Shown here: piece by piece, positions 52,349-58,741 of the stretch
How the letters are laid out: every line of letters starts with the position of its first letter
Numbering within the stretch: the first letter of the stretch is position 1
NCBI GenBank assembly: GCA_902775975.1
Contig: CACYOC010000023.1
Span: 1 to 58,741 of the forward strand
DNA from: an uncultured Bacteroidales bacterium
GTDB lineage: Bacteria > Bacteroidota > Bacteroidia > Bacteroidales > Bacteroidaceae
Direction of reading: 5' to 3'
Length of the DNA: 58,741 nucleotides
Translations under genes and position numbers: made by a program
Notes under the pieces: model-generated
Seen by the model: only the letters and a program-made list of their open reading frames with translations
Database searches by the model: none
What the model was told of the DNA's origin: nothing

Positions 52349-52385
52349 CAACTCCCATCCCTTCGGGAGGGGTTGGGGGTGGGCT
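52349..52385 (+). repeat. G-rich palindromic element, copy 9
   Basis: Identical to copy 8. It abuts an orphan stop codon and tail codons (KVVVK-stop on the minus strand, 52386-52403) that no longer belong to a gene. Confidence 0.9.
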
Positions 52386-52403
52386 TTACTTCACCACAAC
52401 CTT

Positions 52404-52463
52404 GAGCTTTCAGCTCGAGCTCGTTCCCGCTCGATAAAGCAAGAACGAGCTCTTGCTTTATTC
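52404..52463. repeat. Second type of palindromic insertion, between a gene end and its old 3' tail
   Basis: About 60 bp with nested inverted repeats: GAGCT-TTC-AGCTC; GAGCTCGTTC (52418-52427) with GAACGAGCTC (52443-52452); and AAAGCAAGA / TCTTGCTTT (52436-52459). It separates the current stop of the gene at 52464 from an older KVVVK-stop. Confidence 0.75.
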
Positions 52464-55400
52464 TCACTTAATCACGACCTTTTTGCCGTTCACAATGTAC
52501 AGACCCTTCTGAGCCTTTTCAACGCGCTGACCGCTGATGGTGTAGATCTGAGCGTCCTTCAGGGCGTCAGCCTTCACAGCGTTGATGCCAGTAGAAGAAG
52601 CTGCTAAGTAGATAACGTGCTCATACCAGTCGTCACCACCATCAGCATTTGGACGGAAGTAAATGTCATACTTGCCATCAGCAGTAACCTTTAAGTTACC
52701 AGCCTCTGCAGGATACCATGCGCTGATTGCCTTGCTCTCAATCTTCACAATCTTGAGCTCTGCATCTGTTAACAGATTCACATTGGCAAGAACATACTCA
52801 ACACCTTCGGCTTCTGTATTGGCTGTCAGCTGGTCAGTCTGTGCAGGAGTCCAGTCGTTCATAGTACCTGCCAGATAGAAGCCATCCTCAACATCAATAG
52901 GAGCAACATAAGGAACAACCCAGCGTGGGTCACCTGACTGATACTCAGCGGCCTTAGAAGAAGCATCGATTGTCAAATCAATACCACCATTCTCGGCACT
53001 CAGGTCAAGCGCAGCCGTGGGGGCTGTGAACACAGGAGTCTCAACAATTTCGGAAATCGAAGCCTCGGCACCCTCGCCCCATGCAACGTTCTTCTCTACC
53101 GTCTTGGTGCAATTGCTCTGGACGAACTTGGAGACATTCTTCACATCGGCAAAGATGTTCTGAGTAGCCTCAATAGTAGTCTTCGCATTGTTCGGAGTGT
53201 TGTTACCAAAGTTTTGAGCCTTGAACGTATTAACGATGGTGTTCTTCGTCAACTTATAGTCAAACGTAGATGTTCCGTTGCTCGTACCGAAAGCCTTTGC
53301 AGCATTCGAGGCATTAGCAAAGCGGATAAAGTAAGCATTACTTGTCTCGTTGATGTTGTAGATGGTATTCTCAGAGATAGTGATGTTCTTGATAGCACCC
53401 TTGTTATTTGCTGTAGCATCAAAGGCGATGAATTTCTTGCCAGTTGCGTCGAGCTGGATGATGCTCTTGGTCAGAGAGAAGTTCTCCAATGCCCAGTCAG
53501 CACCATTGCTGCTGATGAACTCAACCTTCAGGTTCTTAACCATGACGTTCTCTACGGTCACGGCATTGAGCAGGTTGAAGTCGGTTGCTGCAGCATCCGT
53601 GTAAACATCCTGATTCTTCTTCGTACCCTCAGCAGGTTCTGCTGTCATAGCAATCAGAGGCTTGGTCAGCTCGGTTGCGTCGATCTTCACGTTCTTAAGC
53701 GTGATGTTGTCATTCAGCACAAAGTTCGTCTCAGCACCGAGAGTCAGAGTGTGGTTAGCACCGTCGATGACCAGCTGAGTACCAAGAGGTACGGCAACAG
53801 CGGCATCAACAGTGTAGTCCTTATCCAAAGTCACAGTTGCAACACCTGCAACAGGAGCGGCAATAGCTTCGGCTACCAAATCTGCAAAAGTCTTCTCGGC
53901 AGGAATGTCACCTGTTCTCTCACCGGCTACAGCGATAGCCTTAGTTGCTGCATTGAAGGTAATGGTAATGTTGTAGAGACCTTCTGTTGCACCCTCACCA
54001 AGAGCACCAAGCGTGATGACCCAGTTGGTTTCATTACCACCCTCTGGATACCATACACTGCCAACCTCTGGCAAAGTAGCTACAACCTTGAATTCAGGCT
54101 TTACATCATTGGATACAGCGATATTCTCTGCCTTCCACTCGAACAACTTAGATTCCTCGTTGTAAGTCATCTTGTTCTTGGTTGCATCCCAGGCTGCACC
54201 GCAAAGATCCTCGGTACCGGCTACGTTGTAGCTCATTTCCTCATTCTCCCAGTACTCAGCAGGAGCGGCAAGCCAATAAGCTACTGTACTAGAGAGAACA
54301 AGACCGTCAGAGTTAACAGAAACATACTGGTTCTCAGCATTGCGGATTGTAATGGTGTAATAGTCTTCTGTCTCAACAAACCACTGCTTATCCTTGAAGA
54401 AGTCAGCACCGGCAATGGTTGTTGCACCACCTGCTGCCTCGTTGTAAGTGAACGTCATACGACTACCGTCTGCCTTCAAAGTGCCGTCTGCGGCAACTAC
54501 GGTACCCTCACTGCCACTAACCAAATAGTAAGCACCGTCTGCCAATACTTGAGCAATAGGCTCGGGAACTGCCTCTACGCTTGTAGCAACAGTGTAGACA
54601 TACTGCTGACCCTGTTTTGTAGTTGTCGTGTACATCTGATAACCCTTAACAATAACGGTCTTTCCATTCAACTCTGACAAATCCTCATTAGGCTTTACGA
54701 GAGAACCCTTTACTGTTGACTCGCCAATTGTAAGATTGAAATAGTTGCCGCTAATAGCAAGAGTTCCCTGATAGGTTACATACTTACGCTCAACTGTTGT
54801 TACGCCAGCCAAAGCGGTGAAGTCTGCTTCCTTCATCTCTACAGCATCTGGATAAACGACACCATCAACAGTACCAAGATTAGTTATCTCAGCAGCAGCT
54901 GTCAACTGGTTAGCGCCACCATATACAGAAACAGCACCCTTTACCAAAACCTTCTGACCAATAGTCAGGGCATTAGCTGTGTTGTAGTAGTAAATCACAT
55001 CAGTATCGTCCTTGATAACTGCGCCATTAGCAGCAGAAGCAAAGACAACACCTTCGATGACAACCTCTGTACCAGCCTCAGCAGCCTGAGCTTGAGCAAT
55101 AGTAATAACACCAGCTGTCTTTTCAGCTTCAGCCAAATAGCTGTCATCGGTAGGATCAACGGTCAATGTTACAGAGTAAATACCTTTCTCCGTAATAGCC
55201 AACTTCTGCTCGTTACCTTCTCCGTCAGGAATCCAAGAACCATCCTTCACAATCTTATAGCCATATTCGCCAACTTCCAAGAAGAGACCTTCCTTAGTGA
55301 TTCTAAACTTGCCATCATCACCCTTCGTGAGCTTGTTAGCTTCATTGTTAGCATCCCAAGCTGTTCCCCATAATTCTTCGACACCTACGCCAACATAAAC

Positions 55401-56243
55401 GGGATCAACAACAGCAGCCTCTTTGAAAGTAGCAACAGCATTTACAACCTTTGTTCCCGCATCGAAGGTGATGGTCACATCATACTTTCCGGATTGCTCA
55501 ATATTCAGTTCATAGTTCTGTGCTGGATATGCATCGTCCCATTTATGGTTCTTCACCACCTTGAACCCAACAACACCTGCAGGCAGGGTTACGTCGCTCT
55601 TAGACCATGTGTACAGACCTTCAACCAAAGTCATGTCGTTAGCTGTAGCTGTTGGATCCCAAGATGTACCAAACAGGTCAGTGTTGCTACCTGCTACAGT
55701 CCAAGATTCCTGAGCAACAGGCTCTTCACCACTATTTGCGACGTAAGTCACTTTGATAACTTTAACAGTAGTCTTGCCAAGGGAAGCATTGCTAACTGTT
55801 AACGATGTCTGCTGATCGTCAGGAGCCGTAAATGTTTCCGTTTCATCTGACTTATCAATTTTAGTCGTTACATCGTTAGTGTACACTGATGTCCATCCCT
55901 CAGGCTTTGCAAAGTGATAGTTTTTCACTGTTAGCTCAACCTTTGTAATGTGAGCATCTACTCCTTTTGCAAGGGCAATGGTCATAGAACCATTCTTATA
56001 GATGTTCATCTCATGATCTTTGATGTAACCTGTTTCAGAGGTTACTACAATGTCATTTTTAGAAAATTCCATGTCACCACCAGTAGAGCTAGTACCTGGC
56101 TTGGTAACTGTCAGCTCTTTATAGCCAGCACCTGTATTCAGAGTCAACGTCTCCTCAACAGCGTCAGCTCGTCTCAGTCCTGCGAATGCAGCCACAGCTA
56201 CGAGAGCAACCATCAATAATGATAATTTTTTCTTCATAAGCAT
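52464..56243 (-). CDS. Large modular secreted protein with SusE/F-like modules, OB folds and T9SS tail
   Basis: 1259 aa; MKKKLSLLMVAL at codon 3 is the more likely start. After the signal peptide come: a beta domain (about 30-165); two starch-binding-like modules (about 175-370; repeated pattern W/Y-VAG-x-LFGTSWD...G-K-WxxAYP); two OB-fold-like domains (about 375-560; GTEVVIEGVVFASAANG, GQKVLVKGAVS); a third binding module (about 690-790; EDLCGAAWDATKN); a right-handed beta-helix-like stretch (about 810-1090; LKNVKIDATEL, VENVMVKNLKVEF, IKNITISENTIYN); a fourth module (FYLAGTMNDWTPAQ, about 1130-1215); and the tail ISGQRVEKAQKG...KKVVIK. It is probably a surface glycan-binding or adhesive protein. 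No catalytic residues are recognised. Confidence 0.82.
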   Translation of the reverse strand: MLMKKKLSLLMVALVAVAAFAGLRRADAVEETLTLNTGAGYKELTVTKPGTSSTGGDMEFSKNDIVVTSETGYIKDHEMNIYKNGSMTIALAKGVDAHITKVELTVKNYHFAKPEGWTSVYTNDVTTKIDKSDETETFTAPDDQQTSLTVSNASLGKTTVKVIKVTYVANSGEEPVAQESWTVAGSNTDLFGTSWDPTATANDMTLVEGLYTWSKSDVTLPAGVVGFKVVKNHKWDDAYPAQNYELNIEQSGKYDVTITFDAGTKVVNAVATFKEAAVVDPVYVGVGVEELWGTAWDANNEANKLTKGDDGKFRITKEGLFLEVGEYGYKIVKDGSWIPDGEGNEQKLAITEKGIYSVTLTVDPTDDSYLAEAEKTAGVITIAQAQAAEAGTEVVIEGVVFASAANGAVIKDDTDVIYYYNTANALTIGQKVLVKGAVSVYGGANQLTAAAEITNLGTVDGVVYPDAVEMKEADFTALAGVTTVERKYVTYQGTLAISGNYFNLTIGESTVKGSLVKPNEDLSELNGKTVIVKGYQMYTTTTKQGQQYVYTVATSVEAVPEPIAQVLADGAYYLVSGSEGTVVAADGTLKADGSRMTFTYNEAAGGATTIAGADFFKDKQWFVETEDYYTITIRNAENQYVSVNSDGLVLSSTVAYWLAAPAEYWENEEMSYNVAGTEDLCGAAWDATKNKMTYNEESKLFEWKAENIAVSNDVKPEFKVVATLPEVGSVWYPEGGNETNWVITLGALGEGATEGLYNITITFNAATKAIAVAGERTGDIPAEKTFADLVAEAIAAPVAGVATVTLDKDYTVDAAVAVPLGTQLVIDGANHTLTLGAETNFVLNDNITLKNVKIDATELTKPLIAMTAEPAEGTKKNQDVYTDAAATDFNLLNAVTVENVMVKNLKVEFISSNGADWALENFSLTKSIIQLDATGKKFIAFDATANNKGAIKNITISENTIYNINETSNAYFIRFANASNAAKAFGTSNGTSTFDYKLTKNTIVNTFKAQNFGNNTPNNAKTTIEATQNIFADVKNVSKFVQSNCTKTVEKNVAWGEGAEASISEIVETPVFTAPTAALDLSAENGGIDLTIDASSKAAEYQSGDPRWVVPYVAPIDVEDGFYLAGTMNDWTPAQTDQLTANTEAEGVEYVLANVNLLTDAELKIVKIESKAISAWYPAEAGNLKVTADGKYDIYFRPNADGGDDWYEHVIYLAASSTGINAVKADALKDAQIYTISGQRVEKAQKGLYIVNGKKVVIK

Positions 56244-56304
56244 TAATTTTTAAATTGTTAGTAAAAAAAAAAGTTATTTAAAAGTTGTTTTTGTTTCTAA
56301 GTTA
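56233..56304 (-). repeat. Leader copy A of a roughly 70-bp direct repeat
   Basis: Contains the translation start of the gene at 52464 (TTCATAAGCATTAATTTTTA on the plus strand), a GTTATTT-AAAGTTGTTT stretch and TTGTTTCTAAGTT. It is about 80% identical to 56980-57044. Confidence 0.85.
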
Positions 56305-56322
56305 TTCAAGGATTTATCACTT

Positions 56323-56838
56323 TTATTTAGTATTTGGAAGGGTATTTGGCTTATTCTGGAAAAATCCCATAAACGAGTCAAAGTCTGAAACGATAGACTC
56401 AAAATGGGGATTGCCGCGCTGTATTATAAGTGCAGCATAGTGTTCTATCTCTTCGGCTACAACCATTGAGACTTTTACGAAGAACCTGTCAGTATCTTCA
56501 TAAGACTTAACCCAACGAAGAAAAAGTCTGTCGCGGAATGACTGCTTATTATCGCCAGTTTCACACTGATATAGCAAGATATCCGGATTATTCTCGAAAA
56601 AATTCTCTATAAGGTGAAAAACAGTATCCCTAACTTTACTATCGTTGGGCGATGCCTTTTGGCTATCGTTTATGATACCAAACTCATAGGCGCCATTTTT
56701 CCATATTGTCTCATCTGGATAAAAATATATTCTGAAGAAAATGTCATAATCAGTCTTAAAGCCATAGACACCTTCCTCTACGCACCATACCGAATATGGT
56801 GCAACAAGGTTAAGTTTATCCAGATTTAAAGCATTCAT
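56323..56838 (-). CDS. DUF6169-like protein of unknown function
   Basis: 171-aa cytoplasmic protein without signal peptide or membrane segment. Aromatic-rich beta N-terminus (YSVWCVEEGVYGFKTDYDIFFRIYFYPD) and a helical middle (VFHLIENFFENNPDILLYQCETGD), matching what I recall of DUF6169. Its ATG overlaps the stop of the 49-aa gene upstream (ATGA), so the pair is translationally coupled like many two-gene stress or toxin-antitoxin modules. No nuclease or other catalytic motif is visible. Confidence 0.75.
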   Translation of the reverse strand: MNALNLDKLNLVAPYSVWCVEEGVYGFKTDYDIFFRIYFYPDETIWKNGAYEFGIINDSQKASPNDSKVRDTVFHLIENFFENNPDILLYQCETGDNKQSFRDRLFLRWVKSYEDTDRFFVKVSMVVAEEIEHYAALIIQRGNPHFESIVSDFDSFMGFFQNKPNTLPNTK

Positions 56839-56984
56839 ACTCCTGCCAATTCTTTTCTATAAACAGCTATTTGCTCAAACTGTTTCTCCGTTTTAGCTAC
56901 CCACTGTTTCTTTCTCTCTATCATTTTACGGAAGGCAGATAGTGCTTCATCCCGATTATTATAGTGTACAGCCTCGTATTTCAT
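56835..56984 (-). CDS. 49-aa small protein coupled to the DUF6169 gene
   Basis: MKYEAVHYNNRDEALSAFRK followed by a basic helical part (MIERKKQWVAKTEKQFEQIAVYRKEL). An ATG two codons earlier (MLMKYE) is also possible and is shared with the leader duplication. Predicted to be one or two helices and small enough to be an antitoxin or an adaptor; I know no family. The stop overlaps the DUF6169 start. The upstream leader (56980-57044) is a duplicate of the leader of the gene at 52464. Confidence 0.75.
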   Translation of the reverse strand: MKYEAVHYNNRDEALSAFRKMIERKKQWVAKTEKQFEQIAVYRKELAGV

Positions 56985-57044
56985 AAGCATTAATTTTTAT
57001 CTGTTGGTAAGTAAGTTATTTTATAAGTTGTTTGTTTCTAAGTT
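56980..57044 (-). repeat. Leader copy B of the roughly 70-bp direct repeat
   Basis: TTCATAAGCATTAATTTTTA, TTGTTGGTAAGT-like stretch, AGTTATTTTATAAGTTGTTT and TGTTTCTAAGTT align with 56233-56304. The 675 bp between the two copies hold the DUF6169 gene and the 49-aa gene. Confidence 0.85.
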
Positions 57045-57123
57045 CCTGTTTTATTGTGCGTTGCTTTAGTTTTTTAGTAGGTGCGGAAAGAACATAGGAA
57101 TATCCAAACCACACTTGAACGAT

Positions 57124-57156
57124 GCAAATATAGACATTTATTCCGAAACGACAAAA
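57124..57156 (-). promoter_or_regulatory. Promoter upstream of the 49-aa/DUF6169/secreted-protein genes
   Basis: Minus strand TTTTG (57152-57156), exactly 19 bp, TATATTTGC (57124-57132). The leader of about 130 nt ends in repeat copy B. It may also drive the gene at 52464. Confidence 0.75.
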
Positions 57157-57263
57157 TTTTTTAATATTTTTTTTTGGAATATAAACACAGAGACTCAAGT
57201 CCTTTTAATTTAAAACAAACTTTCGGGTTGTTTCCTCCCACAACATAATAACCCATAGCAGCG

Positions 57264-57341
57264 TCAAGTACGGATGAAGCTGATTTGATATGTCACAAGA
57301 GCAATAAAAGCCGCTAAGAATAAAGAAATTTTCTTTTTCAT
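57264..57341 (-). CDS. 25-aa signal-peptide-like open frame, possible gene remnant
   Basis: MKKKISLFLAAFIALVTYQI then SFIRT-stop. It has a basic start and a hydrophobic core like a signal peptide or small membrane peptide, and its start resembles that of the protein at 52464. No mature domain follows, so it may be a truncated secreted-protein gene or a short membrane peptide. The rest of 57199-57400 shows no other feature. Confidence 0.35.
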   Translation of the reverse strand: MKKKISLFLAAFIALVTYQISFIRT

Positions 57342-57400
57342 ACGCGTTTGTTTTAAGTTAATAATAAGGATATTTATAAAAAAGTTTATTGAATGTCATA

Positions 57401-57721
57401 TCAAGCAGCAACGCCCGTACGCATCACTTCGCGGTAGAGCAAGGAATCTTCATGTTCTTCTAAAAGAACTGGCTCTATCAGTACGCTGACTTTCCGGATA
57501 TCTCCCCACAAGTCTGCCCACTGTTCCCACCGGTTGACGATTTCATCGGCTGGCACAATAACTGCCACATCAATGTCGCTGTCTGGATGAGCCATCCCCT
57601 TGGCGTATGAGCCATACATCATCACCTTAGGCTCGCTAAGGTAACGGCCTTTGATAACTTGTTTGAAAGCCCTCACAATATCCAGAGCTTCGTCATAGCT
57701 CAAAGTTGTTCTTCTATCCAT
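57401..57721 (-). CDS. MNT-type nucleotidyltransferase (antitoxin-like)
   Basis: 106-aa protein with the nucleotidyltransferase signature GSYAKGMAHPDSDIDVAV (G-S then D-x-D; metal-binding Asp pair) and a third acidic residue expected near VLIEPVLLEE. In HEPN/MNT modules the MNT partner can modify the HEPN protein with AMP groups. It overlaps the HEPN gene by 22 bp. Confidence 0.9.
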   Translation of the reverse strand: MDRRTTLSYDEALDIVRAFKQVIKGRYLSEPKVMMYGSYAKGMAHPDSDIDVAVIVPADEIVNRWEQWADLWGDIRKVSVLIEPVLLEEHEDSLLYREVMRTGVAA

Positions 57722-58092
57722 GATATCATCTTTTTCGTATTATCAAGTATATAGCTACTTGCTTCTTTGTTTAACATCTTTGCTGCATCCAACTTCTGTT
57801 CAGGATAACGAGCCTCTATGTACATAGGTTCCAAGAGTGTCACGAATCGCAACTGCTCGTCAGACAATTGAGCAATCAGATTACAGCCATTCAGCAGTCG
57901 GGTATGACTATGTGTAAAAGGAGGGTCATCATCATGAACTGACGTCCAATAGGCTTTAAGCGTCTTTTCTAATGCCTGATGACATAAGAAAGCGGAATAG
58001 AGCCAGTAGCCATTCGCGTGTGTCAGCTCAGCTACCTTGATATCTTGCTCTGCTATATCAAGCCATCTACTTATTACGTCTTCTTTTGCCAT
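57700..58092 (-). CDS. HEPN-domain protein, partner of the MNT nucleotidyltransferase
   Basis: 130-aa all-helical protein. The HEPN core is recognisable in WLDIAEQDIKVAELTHANGYWLYSAFLCHQALEKTLKAYW. The RX4-6H ribonuclease motif of HepT-type toxins is not evident, so it may be of the HI0074 (nucleotide-binding partner) type rather than an active RNase. It is the first gene of the pair and has a canonical promoter. Confidence 0.9.
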   Translation of the reverse strand: MAKEDVISRWLDIAEQDIKVAELTHANGYWLYSAFLCHQALEKTLKAYWTSVHDDDPPFTHSHTRLLNGCNLIAQLSDEQLRFVTLLEPMYIEARYPEQKLDAAKMLNKEASSYILDNTKKMISWIEEQL

Positions 58093-58163
58093 AATCTATG
58101 AGAAATGATAAATCAAGTTTTTAGTATCTTATAGTTAGTTAGTGCGCACTTACACACAACGCT

Positions 58164-58196
58164 GCAAAGTTAAACAATATTATTGAAACTTCCAAA
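58164..58196 (-). promoter_or_regulatory. Promoter of the HEPN/MNT operon
   Basis: Minus strand TTTGG (58192-58196), exactly 19 bp, TAACTTTGC (58164-58172). The roughly 300 bp further right (58197-58505) are AT-rich; I see no gene there. Confidence 0.75.
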
Positions 58197-58505
58197 CTTT
58201 TTAGTAATTTTTTATTAAATAAAAAACGAACAGGAAGAACACCAGATGAGAATAAAGGAACAGATAACAGATGGAACATATAATTTCTATAGATTCCTCG
58301 CGTACCGTAGGTACTATATTATATACATGTTCATTATTATATACCTGCGCGATTACTTATTTATGCATGCGCGCTCAGTACGCAAAGAGTTTATGAAAAC
58401 ACGAAATCATCTGTTCATCTGATACCGTAATCAAAAAAGCCCATTCCATCGAGATAAACATTCAAAAATACGCCATTTCAACGGCAACCGAAAACGCTTC
58501 TCAAA

Positions 58506-58591
58506 CGACAAAGCGGCACTTTACCAACGACAAAGCGGCACTTTACCAGCGACGAAACGGCACTTTACCAGCGATAAAACGGCACTTTATA
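58506..58591. repeat. Four 22-bp tandem repeats (CGACAAAGCGGCACTTTACC type)
   Basis: Units at 58506, 58528, 58550 and 58572 have a strict 22-bp period without spacers. Units 1 and 2 are nearly identical; units 3 and 4 carry AAAACGGCACT in place of AAAGCGGCACT. The same unit occurs, partly inverted into hairpins, at 25147-25247. Confidence 0.92.
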
Positions 58592-58600
58592 CTGTGTTTA

Positions 58601-58640
58601 AATAAAAAGAGAGCCGCAGGACTTGCGTCCTACAGCTCTC
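58601..58640 (-). terminator. Terminator of the rRNA operon
   Basis: Stem GAGAGC...AGGAC / GTCCT...GCTCTC with a small internal loop and a TTGC loop, followed on the minus strand by TTTTTATTT. It lies about 10 bp after the 5S 3' end. Confidence 0.85.
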
Positions 58641-58649
58641 ACTGAAAAA

Positions 58650-58741
<92 letters not shown>

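Noticed and set aside
57700-58092. HEPN protein as an active RNase toxin
   Set aside because: I could not find the RX4-6H motif; only the pairing with an MNT gene supports a toxin role.
58506-58591. Possible CRISPR array
   Set aside because: Units are contiguous 22-bp repeats without unique spacers, and no cas gene is in the window.

Overview
The window looks like chromosomal DNA of a gut-type Bacteroidales bacterium, most likely Prevotella or a close relative. The evidence is a SusC/SusD pair with a hybrid two-component regulator, T9SS-type C-terminal tails, DUF6452/DUF6048/DUF4861/DUF6169-type proteins, and many Bacteroidetes promoters (TTTG, about 19 bp, TAnnTTTG). The right edge falls inside a 5S rRNA gene, so it sits at the end of an rRNA operon.

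Layout. 1-332: start of an unknown minus-strand gene with a perfect 24-bp palindrome at its promoter. 333-11739: a minus-strand polysaccharide-utilisation locus (hybrid regulator, SusC, SusD, two lipoproteins, manA) with no glycoside hydrolase. 12002-16390: a T9SS-tailed secreted protein, then an operon for a second T9SS-tailed protein, a 57-aa acidic peptide, a 57-codon remnant of an MFS transporter, a DUF4861 protein and a ROK kinase. 16664-19690: tRNA-Ser, mutS2, tRNA-Thr and the SRP RNA. 19819-25121: a plus-strand housekeeping run (GT2, DUF6452, DUF6048, ApbE, Crp/Fnr regulator, NhaD). 25254-34857: a minus-strand operon of three very large PAS histidine kinases without any receiver or DNA-binding domain. 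35062-38387: frr, rsgA, mnmA and a small secreted protein. 38461-46864: a six-gene minus-strand operon joining D-mannonate/fructuronate (uxuA, uxuB) and L-rhamnose (rhaB, isomerase, MFS, rhaD) catabolism. 46955-49596: an MscS channel and a VapBC-like pair. 50250-56243: two large T9SS-tailed secreted proteins. 56835-58092: a DUF6169 pair and a HEPN/nucleotidyltransferase pair. The last segment is AT-rich with a 22-bp tandem repeat before the rrn terminator.

How it works together. The uxu/rha operon would turn glucuronate/fructuronate and rhamnose into KDG, DHAP and lactaldehyde, which suits growth on rhamnose- and uronate-containing plant or algal glycans. The SusCD locus imports an oligosaccharide sensed by the hybrid regulator. 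The kinase operon is a signalling module whose output partner is not encoded here.

Most unusual content: (1) a G-rich palindromic repeat family, nine copies, of which five lie in frame inside protein-coding genes (mutS2, rsgA, mnmA, the MFS transporter, uxuB); (2) a kinase operon holding four kinase modules in which phosphoacceptor His and Tyr alternate, including a 1576-aa double kinase with an internal signal-peptide-like joint; (3) a small two-gene cassette flanked by a duplicated leader; (4) a 22-bp repeat family present at two distant loci.
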